This document shows positions 15,601-23,557 of a stretch of 24,329 bases of DNA, piece after piece. The first letter of the stretch is position 1. The number at the start of each line of letters is the position of its first letter. The DNA lies in IMG/VR virus record IMGVR_UViG_3300031578_000324, positions 1-24,329 of that record. One strand, 5' to 3'. This DNA comes from a virus. Under the pieces are notes generated by a model that saw nothing but the letters and a program-made list of their open reading frames with translations, made no database searches and had not been told where the DNA came from. The position numbers and the translations under genes were made by a program.

Positions 15601-18488
15601 CATTACTTATCCTGTCGACAGCACTAAGTAACATGGGGGGAATGTCTTGGGAAGAAATAGCTAAAGGACTTATTGTTTTAGCTGGTTCTTTAACTATTAT
15701 TGCTGCAGCAATGTATTTCATGACTACAGCTTTGCCAGGTGCGGCAGCATTATTAGTTATTTCAATAGCACTTACCATATTGGCTACTGTATTATCGAAA
15801 CTTGGAAATATGTCACTTTCAGAGATTGGTCATGCATTACTTACTTTAGTTGGTGTATTTGTTATTCTTGGAGTAGCAGCTCTTATCTTAGGTCCTGTAA
15901 CGCCAATTCTTTTAGCTCTTGCCGGTGCAATTTTATTATTTAGTGTCGCGACATTAGCTGCAGGAGCAGGGGTATTACTATTTTCTACAGGATTGGCTGC
16001 TTTAGCCGTTTCTGGTACTGCTGGTGCAGCAGCACTTGTGATTATTGTAACGAGTCTTTTAGGATTAATTCCGATGGCAATGGAACAAATTGGAAAAGGC
16101 ATCATTATATTTGCAAGCGTTATCAAAGAGGGAATTCCTGCCATTGCGGAGGCTATGAAGGCTGTTTTGCTATCGATTATCGCTATTATTATCGAAGTAA
16201 CGCCTGAGATTATAGCATGTATAATGTTTCTCTTGATAACATTACTTGTTGCTCTTAAAGATGCTGTTCCTAAAATGGTAGATTCCGGCTTAAAACTTAT
16301 TGTTGGTATACTTAAAGGTATTGCTGAGAATATCGATGAAGTAGTAGCTGCTGGTATTGATGTAATATTAGGGTTCTTAAAAGGCGTAGAGTCCAAGCTT
16401 CCTGACGTTATTGATTCGGCATTTACATTAATTATAGCGTATATCAATGGGTTAGCAGATGCTATTCGAAATAATCATGATGCTATATTTGATGCTTGTG
16501 AGAATTTAGTTGATGCTATTCTGGATGCCTTTAAGTCTTTAGCTTCTAGATTTACAAAAGTAGGAGAAAACGTAGTTACAGGTTTGACTGATGGTATTAA
16601 AAACACAATAGCTAAAGCTAAAACAGCCGCTTCAAATTTAGCAAACAATATAGCTACTACTTTTAAAAATATTCTTGGTATTAAATCTCCGTCAAAAACT
16701 TTCCAGGATTATGGTTTGAATATTATTGAAGGTTTAAAAGCAGGCATCAAAGATAATACGCCTAAAGTTGTTAAAGAGACTGAAACTATGTCTAAAAAAG
16801 TTAAAGAGGCAGGCTTAAAAGAAACTGTTGCGTGGATAGAAAAACGCAAGTATTATAACCAATTAAGTTTGAAAGAAGAACTCGCTACTTGGGAGAAATT
16901 ACAGAAACGGTATAAACAAAATTCTGAAGAACGTCAAAAGATAGATAAAGAAATCTATAGAGTCAAAAATGAATTGATGAAAGAGGAATACAATCAATCA
17001 ATTGCATGGATTGACGAAAAGAAATTTTATAATCAATTAAGTCTTAAAGACGAACTTGCCGCCTGGGAAAGAGTGCAAAGTAGATATTTGGAAGGCACTG
17101 AAGAGCGTAAAAGAGCGGATAGAGAAGTATATACACTCAAGAACAATTTAATTAAATCGGAGGAAGAAGAAGGGAAAAAAGCATTCGATCACTCAGTTAA
17201 TTGGATTGATGAAAAGAAATATTATAATCAATTAAGTCTAACTGAAGAACTTGCTGCTTGGAAAAGAGTGCAAAGTAGATACTTAAAAGGCACCGAAGAG
17301 CGTAAGAAAGCAGATCGAGAAGTATACAGAGTTAAAAAGGAACTAACAGAGAAACAAACACAAATTGATGAAGAATACTATACAAAATCGCAAGAAATTA
17401 ATAATAAGTTAAAAGATAATATTAAATCTCTTCGAGATGAGTATATAAATGCGGTCGAATCAAGGGCTGATTCTTTATATAGTTTTGCTGGATTATTTGA
17501 TGAATTTAGAGAGCAGCAGAAAATAAATGGTGATAGTTTAATTATTAATCTCACCAATCAAGTTCATGCATTTGAGGCTTGGCAGAGAAATATTAATTCG
17601 TTAGCAACAAAAAAACTGCCCGACAAGTTAATGGAAGAACTCAGAAGTATGGGTCCTAGTTCAGCAGCGCAAATTGATGCTTTAAATCGTTTGAGCGCGC
17701 CAAAATTAGAGGCCTTCGTATCGCTATGGCAAAGAAAGTATTATGCAGCCAATAAACAGGCTACAAGTGAACTTGAAGATATGCGTATAGAAACTAATAA
17801 TCAAATAGCAGCCTTAACATCCGAAACAGATAAAGAACTTGAAGGTCTAAAAAGTATATGGGCAAGACAAATATTATCTTTAACTATCACTACTGTCGAA
17901 CAGTTTACGGAGTTAAATACTGAAATAGGAAAATCAGTTAATATCCTTAAAAAAGATACAGCAGAGGAATTTGTATCTCTTGGGAACAGTATCAAGGAGG
18001 TATTTGTTAATAATGAATGGACTGAAGTTGGATCTACCGTTATAACAAGTATAGCTGCGGGTATTAAAAATGCAGTTGCTCATTTAGTTACTGTAACAAA
18101 AGAGACTGTTATTATGGCGGTAACCGCTGCTAAACAAGCTCTTAATCAGAGAATCAATGAAGAGGGTTTTATAGATCTTTCACCAACTATTAGTCCTGTA
18201 CTTGATTTAACGGATATTAGCGAAGGACTTAGAGCGATATTTGACAAAAGATACTATCTTTCGGTAGCAACTACAGGTATTAAAGCAGCAAATATATCAA
18301 CAAGTTTAGAAGGGCCAAGTAATCCTGGTCCACCAAGGGCCGGTATAATAAATAATGAAGATTCGAGCAGTTTAACGATTAAGAACTATTATACTGTACG
18401 AGGCGACAGCGATATTCGTAAGATTAATCAAGATTTGAGGAACACTTTAGATCGGTATAATAATGCGAAAGGGGTGTTGGTGCCGTGA
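12678..18488 (+). CDS. Tape measure protein
   Basis: A 1936-residue protein that sets tail length and is ejected with the DNA. The N-terminal region (IDERIVDMQFNNQQFESGI, TAGWGKYEQKTASVQTIMN, YAGKGALEFQRSMYNLSQ) is the conserved tape measure domain. Residues about 660-1080 are very hydrophobic and repetitive, 1100-1290 amphipathic helices, then the LGIKSPSKTFQDYG motif (about residues 1333-1346). Residues 1385 to about 1565 hold three coiled repeats, and long coiled-coil helices follow to about 1780. No lytic domain (CHAP, NLPC or SLT) is evident. ATG at 12678 overlaps the previous stop. The length predicts a tail of about 290 nm. The next gene starts within its last codons (GTGA). Confidence 0.95.
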   Translation: MSRSIDERIVDMQFNNQQFESGIKDSLGSLNKLKKGLDLDGASKSLSGLSNAGKNFSLAGIAEGVEKISSRFTTLGIIGITVLQNITNSAIEAGKQMIKSLSTDQITAGWGKYEQKTASVQTIMNSTGKSIDEVNGYLGRLMWFSDETSYSFTDMTAALSQMTTSGGDIDKLIPLITGVANATAYAGKGALEFQRSMYNLSQSYGSGALQYIDWRSLELAGVAGKDLKQVLIDTGVEMGKIAKGEVTLGNFAETLKDKWADTSVMEVAFGKFSQLSEETYKLVEAGQYDTAAEAMEALGGKFSEIAEKAFKSAQEAKSFSEAIAATKDAVSSGWMASFEHIFGNYEEATKLWTAVTSELWDIFASGAESRNEMLAAWKAGDGRWDLIEGAFNVLEGIREILRPIGEAFRDIFPSMTAERLLEITKNFRDLTRNFKIGEETADNLKRTFKGLFAFLDIGKQFFSAIGKGVGTLLKNLLPAGRGLLSFTGSIGDWLVALNETIKTGDVFNKALEKIVKGIEWVSEKVKIGITTIIDFFKSFGKVDLSGISSFSERIKIRFEPLTKLGEFISGPFSKMVEILKKVAPIFYKVTEIIGKAFGNLREKLGTALDNSDFNSFFDILNSGLFAGIMVGISKISNNLGNFTKSARWFLDGITESLEAMALKLKAAALLKIAIAIGVLAASLLLLSMINSEKLTMALAAITTLFVNLFGSLGIFEKSMAGTKFIGLNKMALAMIGISVAILILSAALKKLEGIDQEGVTNGLVGITALMAMLIGSMKVLSANTGALIKGTAGFVIFAAAIVILTSAVKKLAELDPASLAKGLIGVGVLMTELALFMKVTNLDGMGVGKGVGILLLAVAISILAIAVKKFGGLDTSVLIKGLIGITAVFTALAIFVNATGDAKKVISTAIGLTILGAAMLIFASAIEKMGNLSMEQIGKGLLTMGAALGIITLALQFMPKSTISIGIGLLAIAAALLILSTALSNMGGMSWEEIAKGLIVLAGSLTIIAAAMYFMTTALPGAAALLVISIALTILATVLSKLGNMSLSEIGHALLTLVGVFVILGVAALILGPVTPILLALAGAILLFSVATLAAGAGVLLFSTGLAALAVSGTAGAAALVIIVTSLLGLIPMAMEQIGKGIIIFASVIKEGIPAIAEAMKAVLLSIIAIIIEVTPEIIACIMFLLITLLVALKDAVPKMVDSGLKLIVGILKGIAENIDEVVAAGIDVILGFLKGVESKLPDVIDSAFTLIIAYINGLADAIRNNHDAIFDACENLVDAILDAFKSLASRFTKVGENVVTGLTDGIKNTIAKAKTAASNLANNIATTFKNILGIKSPSKTFQDYGLNIIEGLKAGIKDNTPKVVKETETMSKKVKEAGLKETVAWIEKRKYYNQLSLKEELATWEKLQKRYKQNSEERQKIDKEIYRVKNELMKEEYNQSIAWIDEKKFYNQLSLKDELAAWERVQSRYLEGTEERKRADREVYTLKNNLIKSEEEEGKKAFDHSVNWIDEKKYYNQLSLTEELAAWKRVQSRYLKGTEERKKADREVYRVKKELTEKQTQIDEEYYTKSQEINNKLKDNIKSLRDEYINAVESRADSLYSFAGLFDEFREQQKINGDSLIINLTNQVHAFEAWQRNINSLATKKLPDKLMEELRSMGPSSAAQIDALNRLSAPKLEAFVSLWQRKYYAANKQATSELEDMRIETNNQIAALTSETDKELEGLKSIWARQILSLTITTVEQFTELNTEIGKSVNILKKDTAEEFVSLGNSIKEVFVNNEWTEVGSTVITSIAAGIKNAVAHLVTVTKETVIMAVTAAKQALNQRINEEGFIDLSPTISPVLDLTDISEGLRAIFDKRYYLSVATTGIKAANISTSLEGPSNPGPPRAGIINNEDSSSLTIKNYYTVRGDSDIRKINQDLRNTLDRYNNAKGVLVP
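14856..15910 (+). repeat. Six hydrophobic repeats in the tape measure
   Basis: Residues 727 to about 1078 are roughly six diverged units of 57-61 residues, each a hydrophobic helix such as ISVAILILSAALKKLEG or GFVIFAAAIVILTSAVKKL, then a short acidic turn, then a second helix with a KGL(I/L) core (LIGVGVLMTELALFMK and the like). Units were matched by eye, so the boundaries are approximate. The hydrophobic helices are long enough to cross a membrane and may form the channel after ejection (inference). Confidence 0.7.
16830..17370 (+). repeat. Three coiled-coil repeats in the tape measure
   Basis: Three units start at bases 16830, 17004 and 17199 (residues 1385, 1443 and 1508). Consensus is WI(D/E)xKK(Y/F)YNQLSLxxELAxWxR(V/L)QxRY, followed by (G/N)(T/S)EER(K/Q)xxDxE(V/I)Y. 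Units 2 and 3 are much more alike than unit 1, which suggests that one duplication is the more recent. The spacing of 58 and 65 residues keeps helical phase approximately. Confidence 0.88.
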
Positions 18489-19252
18489 TAGGTAGTTTTA
18501 TATTTAATGATATAGAAAGTAGTGCATTTAGTTTGGTTTGCAAATCAGTTAAGCGGCCATTACTCCCAGCAGTCAAAGTGAGTCGAATTGAGATATTAGG
18601 CACTTCTGGTGTTCATGATTTTAGCGAGCATGAGTATTCTTTAAGGCCTATAATAATGCGTATAATCTATATTGGTACAAGTTATGAGGAATTACGTACA
18701 AGGGCTCGTAGTATTGCCGCTTGGTTGAGCACAAATGTGTGGGCTAAATTAATCATCAAAGATGAAGACGACAAATATTATTTAGCTAAAGTTACAAGTG
18801 AAATAGATTTAGAAAGTTTATGGGAATCCGGCACGGCTGACATTGATTTTGATTGCCAGCCCTTTGCTTATTCTGTAGATGAGTCTATATTTAGTTTCTT
18901 AGCAGTGGCCGTAACACCTTATGAATTTACTAACTTGGGGACTCGACTGATTAATTATCGGAGCCCTCAGGGTAGCAAGTTTCTAATAGAGGTTGAAGGG
19001 ACATGGACGTCAATAACGTTATCTATTAACGGAAAAACGTTAACGTATCCAGAAGAAGTGCTTGTAAGTGATATACTTACGATTGATAGTATTGAAATGG
19101 AGGCTACTTTAGGAGAGGTTAACGTATTTGGCGATCTTACTGGCGACATTGACGATTTCTTCACTTTAATTTCTGGGGACAATACACTTACTATTGATGG
19201 TATAAATTTTGATGTAGAAGTAACTATTAAGTTTATTTCATTATGGTTATAG
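18485..19252 (+). CDS. Distal tail protein (Dit)
   Basis: A 255-residue protein starting at GTG 18485, which overlaps the tape measure stop; AAAGGGG at 18468-18474 is the binding site. Pattern: FIFNDIESSAFSLVCKSV, an IEILGTSGVHDF turn, YEELRTRARSIAAWLSTN and the aromatic-rich DIDFDCQPFAYSVDE, all typical of the N-terminal ring domain of Dit. After about residue 150 a beta-sandwich (KFLIEVEGTWTSITLSINGK) completes the protein. Dit forms the hexameric hub ring at the tail end, joining tube and Tal. The order tape measure-Dit-Tal is standard and supports the call. Confidence 0.88.
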   Translation: MIGSFIFNDIESSAFSLVCKSVKRPLLPAVKVSRIEILGTSGVHDFSEHEYSLRPIIMRIIYIGTSYEELRTRARSIAAWLSTNVWAKLIIKDEDDKYYLAKVTSEIDLESLWESGTADIDFDCQPFAYSVDESIFSFLAVAVTPYEFTNLGTRLINYRSPQGSKFLIEVEGTWTSITLSINGKTLTYPEEVLVSDILTIDSIEMEATLGEVNVFGDLTGDIDDFFTLISGDNTLTIDGINFDVEVTIKFISLWL

Positions 19253-19267
19253 GGAGGAGATGGCAAA

Positions 19268-21364
19268 ATGATTAAAATTTTAGATAGTAATTTAATTAGG
19301 GTTGGTATCATTAAAAACGCCATCTCTTCTGGTCGTCTTGAAGAGATTAATGGAGAAAACACCTTAGATTTCACAGCAATTTTGGATGCTAAGTTGAATG
19401 CTTTTATTGATGAAAATACTATATTTGAACTTGACAATGAATATTTTGATATTGCACGCTTTAAGAAAGATACAAATGAAGATAATACTTATACTCTTGA
19501 AGTTGAAAGCGAGCATGTTTCTTACAGGTTAAATGATCCTCTATTAAACGTTGAATACTTCACAGAAGAAGGAACGCCAACTTATATTTTAGGTCAAATC
19601 TTAGACGGTACTGATTTCACGATTGGAACAATCGAGTATGAAGATGTAATTACATATTCTGCGCAAGAAGCAAAAAGTCGTAGAGGCTTATTAATGGAGT
19701 TTGTTGCATATTTAGGTGGTGAAATTTCTTTTTCGAACTTCGAAATTAGTATAGTAGTACACAGAGGTAGTTCGGTTGTAAAGTCAGTGATCAAAGGGAA
19801 GAATGTCAACGTTGTAAGTAAAATCTTTAATAAAAGACAAAAGGATACGGACGGTAATTCTATTGTATCATATTCTTGTGAGCCAATTTATTTGCCGACG
19901 GATAACTATACTCTCGGAGACGAGATCTTATTAATTCAAACGGATTTAAATATTCGAGAACAATTAAGAGTGGTGTCTTTAAGATATAACCCATATAATA
20001 GTCGAGAAGTAACATTTCAGTTCGCCAATTATGTAAATGGTTTGGCGGATCGGTTATATCATATAGAGACCAGTACAGTAGTAAAAGATAAAATATATAA
20101 TGGTACTCGAATAGGTCCTGAGTTTGGATTCGAGGCCATTCGTAGTGATAAGAAAGCACGTGCATATTTCCGAAGTGATGGTATGGCGATGCAAGCAGGC
20201 GATGGTGTGGGTAATTATGCAAACAAACTATATTATGATTATAATCCTGAGACGGACGAAACCATATTAGTTTTTGATGGCATATTATCAGCACAAGTTA
20301 TTGAAGCAGTTGCGGCAACCATTGATATTGTCGTATCTTACACCATTATTACCCAGAACCTCTATGCTTCTGATGGACGTGTTACCAAGTTAACGGTTGA
20401 CAGACTTTTAACAGGTAATGTACTTGACGGTGATGAATATATATACTATATTGATATTCATGATCAGTATGAAAAGTTTATCGAAGCTCATCGTAGGGAT
20501 GATCTTCCTCAAATTCAATATACGAATGCAGAAGATGAACTGCTATACTGGGCTGATGAAGAGCATGAAACTATGGGAATAGAGATTACTGATTTTCCTG
20601 TAAAGGTATATCAATATGATTTATTGGAAAAAATGCAACTATGTTTTGAGATGGTTGGAGCATATATGGTACCTAAAATTATGCTTGGCGCTGGTGATGG
20701 TATTTTAGAAAAAAGTGGAAAAGCTGAAATATATAAATCTGAATTAGGATTATTTATTAATTATTATAAAAATACTACTTCAGAATTACGTCAGATAAAA
20801 TTAACAAATGATGGAATTGTAATGACACCATCATTTTTAATATTTCCAGACACAACAAATGATGCCCAAGTAAATGCAGAATCTGAAACAACTTTGCAAG
20901 GAATAGATATTAGTTTTAAAAATACAACAAGAGTAGCTTTTGATGTCCAAATAGATGTAACTGCTTCAGTGGCAATGACTGTAACAATTAAGGCTAGAAT
21001 TGCAGGGGAGACACATAGACAAACAATTAAATATTTTGCAGGGGCATATAAAGATCAAGTTGTTTTCAATGGAATATTTGATATTGTTGCTGTTGGTTTA
21101 AAGACTGTAGATTTTACAATTACTCCAAGTTCAGGAACAGCTACTATTGAAATTGGAGAATATCGAATGATGTTAACAGTAAGAGATGCAGAAGCAACAG
21201 AAGCAGCTGGATGGCCGGAAGCGAATGTCGAGGATGCAATAACTTCTATAGCTGCAAAAATATTAGATTCGATTTTGGTAGTATTACCAACCGATATTCA
21301 GGTAGAGTCAGAAGATACTATAAGCTTAATATTAACAGATGATGTGGAGGTGCAAGTAACATGA
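19268..21364 (+). CDS. Tail hub / Tal (prophage endopeptidase-tail family)
   Basis: A 698-residue protein; GGAGGAG at 19253-19259 precedes ATG at 19268. The N-terminal half (about 1-260) has the Tal/gp27-like hub pattern: IKNAISSGRLEEINGENTLD, ENTIFELDNEYFDIARFKK, EVESEHVSYRLND, LLMEFVAYLGGEISF, LGDEILLIQTDLNIREQLRV. About 280-470 holds beta-rich segments around GMAMQAGDGVGNYANKLYYD and an extended part. About 477-650 is a further beta-sandwich, with TLQGIDISFKNTTRVAFDVQ and AMTVTIKARIAG, where base composition shifts. No peptidase motif is seen. It is the tail tip and probably carries adsorption parts. Its stop overlaps the next start (ATGA at 21361). Confidence 0.8.
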   Translation: MIKILDSNLIRVGIIKNAISSGRLEEINGENTLDFTAILDAKLNAFIDENTIFELDNEYFDIARFKKDTNEDNTYTLEVESEHVSYRLNDPLLNVEYFTEEGTPTYILGQILDGTDFTIGTIEYEDVITYSAQEAKSRRGLLMEFVAYLGGEISFSNFEISIVVHRGSSVVKSVIKGKNVNVVSKIFNKRQKDTDGNSIVSYSCEPIYLPTDNYTLGDEILLIQTDLNIREQLRVVSLRYNPYNSREVTFQFANYVNGLADRLYHIETSTVVKDKIYNGTRIGPEFGFEAIRSDKKARAYFRSDGMAMQAGDGVGNYANKLYYDYNPETDETILVFDGILSAQVIEAVAATIDIVVSYTIITQNLYASDGRVTKLTVDRLLTGNVLDGDEYIYYIDIHDQYEKFIEAHRRDDLPQIQYTNAEDELLYWADEEHETMGIEITDFPVKVYQYDLLEKMQLCFEMVGAYMVPKIMLGAGDGILEKSGKAEIYKSELGLFINYYKNTTSELRQIKLTNDGIVMTPSFLIFPDTTNDAQVNAESETTLQGIDISFKNTTRVAFDVQIDVTASVAMTVTIKARIAGETHRQTIKYFAGAYKDQVVFNGIFDIVAVGLKTVDFTITPSSGTATIEIGEYRMMLTVRDAEATEAAGWPEANVEDAITSIAAKILDSILVVLPTDIQVESEDTISLILTDDVEVQVT

Positions 21365-22590
21365 TAAATGAAAAAATTAGTGGAATTAATATCAAAGGAC
21401 AAGCTAGGATACAGCTTTTTGAAAAGGGTAAAATTATAAAAGATATTCAAAAGGAAAATTTTATTGGGGCGCCAGGTAAGCGTTGGCTTATGGCTTGTGC
21501 ACTAGGGCAGTTACGAAGTTATATAGAAGCCAACGTGACTCGCAAAAAAGGTTTTTTATCATCAAATGATATGTTCAATAGGCTTGTACTGACAGATAAT
21601 GTGGATGAAGTTTTGCAAACTGTTAAAGTAATACCCGGAAATGTTATCGGATGGGCTGATAATGAACCTTATGCGTTAGGGGATATAGACCGAGGCACGA
21701 TTAATGTCGGTGAGTCAGTTTTTGACCCGGATGCATTAACGCTTAAACTCGTTTTTGATTTCGGCACAGATAAAGCTAATGGTACATTTAAAACTGTGGG
21801 GTTTCGAAGTTATTATGCTACATCAGACTACAATGTGAAAATATATCAAGAACTTACTGCTGCTGGAAAGGGTTGTTGTATTAATGGAACCGATATTTAC
21901 TTTAATTATTCCACTAGTCTATATAAGTTTAATGCAACTACAAAACAGACAGTACAACTAAGTAATATACAAAATGGGAGCGTTAAGGGATTTGCTTATT
22001 ATAATAATAAAATATATTATATTTATGATACCGGTACTTATGATCAGGTTTGGGCGTATGATTTAACTACTGACACTAATTCGCAGATTGTGCAACTACC
22101 TGATGATGATAGTTATGGTATATTATTTGATGGGGCTAATTTTTATCGTACCTATAGTTCAGGCGCTTATCGTTTATACAAGTATGATACAGATTGGGCT
22201 TATATATCATTTTCAGTTCTACCCGTCGGATGGACACACGATATTAGTATAGTAAATCCGGGTTGGATTATGAAACCTGATGGCGAAGAATTAGATATGT
22301 CAGATCTTATAACCACAAGGCAAAATGTAATATTAGCAGCAACTAATAGTCAGGTTGTAAAATACGGAGATAATTATTATAAACCAAATTTTGCTGTATT
22401 TTATCCCTCTGTATATGAGAGTTCTACTGATACGGGTTTTGCGCGAGGAAATAATTGTGGTCCCCAAACTGGCTTCGGAGCATGGCAGGGATATCAAAAT
22501 ATGGGGTCGTGTATAGTCTTAGATACCGCAGTAACAAAAAACGATACTCAAACTATGAAGGTGACATACACTTTTAGTATTACATTATAA
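21361..22590 (+). CDS. Tail-tip protein with propeller-like repeats (receptor-binding candidate)
   Basis: A 409-residue protein with start overlapping the Tal stop; GGAGG at 21346-21350 is the binding site. The N-terminal 135 residues (INIKGQARIQLFEKGKI, NFIGAPGKRWLMACALGQL, LTLKLVFDFGTDKANG) look like an attachment domain; the end ALDTAVTKNDTQTMKV-like region (reading VLDTAVTKNDTQTMKVTYTF) pairs with it. Between them, about residues 160-300, are short repeated blades such as NGTDIYFNYSTSLYKFNATT, YYNNKIYYIYDTGTYDQVWA and FDGANFYRTYSSGAYRLYK, which suggest a Kelch or WD-like beta-propeller. Position after Tal and this architecture suggest a receptor-binding protein; the ligand is unknown. Confidence 0.65.
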   Translation: MINEKISGINIKGQARIQLFEKGKIIKDIQKENFIGAPGKRWLMACALGQLRSYIEANVTRKKGFLSSNDMFNRLVLTDNVDEVLQTVKVIPGNVIGWADNEPYALGDIDRGTINVGESVFDPDALTLKLVFDFGTDKANGTFKTVGFRSYYATSDYNVKIYQELTAAGKGCCINGTDIYFNYSTSLYKFNATTKQTVQLSNIQNGSVKGFAYYNNKIYYIYDTGTYDQVWAYDLTTDTNSQIVQLPDDDSYGILFDGANFYRTYSSGAYRLYKYDTDWAYISFSVLPVGWTHDISIVNPGWIMKPDGEELDMSDLITTRQNVILAATNSQVVKYGDNYYKPNFAVFYPSVYESSTDTGFARGNNCGPQTGFGAWQGYQNMGSCIVLDTAVTKNDTQTMKVTYTFSITL

Positions 22591-22632
22591 CTTTATATTA
22601 GGTTAAAAAATATGATAGAGGGGAAACAGAAT

Positions 22633-22983
22633 ATGGAAACATGGATGCAAATGATCATAACCGTTGTCTGTTCAGTTATAGCATCATCGGGTTTTTGGAC
22701 ATATGCTCAGAAAAAAGTCGATCGAAAAGATGTTACTCGAGAGATGCTTCTTGGTCTAGCTCATGACCGTATTATATATCTTGGTTTACGGTATATTGAT
22801 CGTGGAGATTGGATTACACAAGATGAATACGAAAATCTCAATGACTATTTATATAAGCCATATGGTAAAATGGGGGGCAATGGTTCAGCAAATCGTATAA
22901 TGAAGGAAGTAGATAAGTTAAGGATTGTCAAATCAACTTATAACTACAAGGAGGTATATTCGGATGATAAAAGAAAAATATAG
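22633..22983 (+). CDS. Small membrane-anchored protein, holin-like candidate
   Basis: A 116-residue protein. ATG at 22633 is preferred because GAGGGG lies at 22618-22623; the ATG at 22612 has no binding site. One hydrophobic segment at residues 5-23 (MQMIITVVCSVIASSGFWTY) is followed by a charged cytoplasmic-type part with RGDWITQDEYENLNDYLYKP. This one-membrane-helix-plus-charged-tail shape resembles small phage proteins often annotated as holin-like or hypothetical. It comes after the tail tip genes, where lysis genes often begin, but no endolysin lies in this window, so the holin role is a guess. Confidence 0.55.
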   Translation: METWMQMIITVVCSVIASSGFWTYAQKKVDRKDVTREMLLGLAHDRIIYLGLRYIDRGDWITQDEYENLNDYLYKPYGKMGGNGSANRIMKEVDKLRIVKSTYNYKEVYSDDKRKI

Positions 22984-23494
22984 ATTTAATAAGCTTACAC
23001 CTAGTGAGTTTATAGGCGAAACAAACGATCCGAAACCGATAGTATCAATTCAATTTCCTGAGAATAATGTTTTACCATTATCAGAATATATTGAAACTGA
23101 TGGTGAGGGCAATATAATTGACCGTTGGATATATGATGGAATTCGGTGGAATTTAAAAACGCCTATAGGAATAACATATCTATATAATAGATATACTAAT
23201 AATGGTGCAATATCAGTAAACATTGAAAATGTTACTACTTCATGGATGTTAAAACATATATCATTACATTTAAGTGGTGTAGGTGTAGGCGGAAATCTTA
23301 TCGTTACAATAAATAAAGGTGCGGGCGTAGTTTATGATATATTGCTCGATGTCCAAGATATGACTGATATTCGTGATTATTTGAATGTTTTTGAATCGGA
23401 AATAATGTTTGAGATCACTGATACATTAGATATTGTTTGGGCTAATCCTAGTAATTTAACATATGGACTTGAAGTAGCTTATATATCAGTATAA
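22964..23494 (+). CDS. Unknown beta-rich structural protein
   Basis: A 176-residue protein. AAGGAGG at 22948-22954 selects ATG at 22964, which overlaps the previous gene by 20 bases. The N-terminal part (about 1-65) contains ETDGEGNIIDRWIYDGIRWN; the rest is predominantly beta (GAISVNIENVTTSWMLKHIS, GNLIVTINKGAGVVYDILL, YGLEVAYISV). The C-terminal half has the size and character of the decoration-type domain of the next gene, although sequence identity is low. It may be a tail or capsid surface protein. The stop is eight bases before the left arm of the inverted repeat. Confidence 0.5.
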   Translation: MIKEKYRFNKLTPSEFIGETNDPKPIVSIQFPENNVLPLSEYIETDGEGNIIDRWIYDGIRWNLKTPIGITYLYNRYTNNGAISVNIENVTTSWMLKHISLHLSGVGVGGNLIVTINKGAGVVYDILLDVQDMTDIRDYLNVFESEIMFEITDTLDIVWANPSNLTYGLEVAYISV

Positions 23495-23502
23495 TTAAAA
23501 AG

Positions 23503-23530
23503 TTTAGACTCTATAAAGTAGGAGGCTTAA
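23503..23530. repeat. Left arm of perfect 28-bp inverted repeat
   Basis: Begins TTTAGACTCTATAAAG and ends GGAGGCTTAA; it is the exact reverse complement of 24183-24210. The arm is itself imperfectly palindromic: TTTAGACTC (23503-23511) and GAGGCTTAA (23522-23530) match in 7 of 9 positions as inverted half-sites around a 10-base centre. Identity stops sharply at both edges. It lies between the previous stop and the ribosome binding site of the enclosed gene. Confidence 0.97.
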
Positions 23531-23557
23531 TAATCTAAAAAAGAAGGAGGTGATAGT

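Noticed and set aside
15830-16447. A 205-codon minus-strand frame (and others between 13709 and 15778) opposite the tape measure
   Set aside because: These are complements of the repetitive hydrophobic tape measure codons; no binding sites or recognisable domains were seen.
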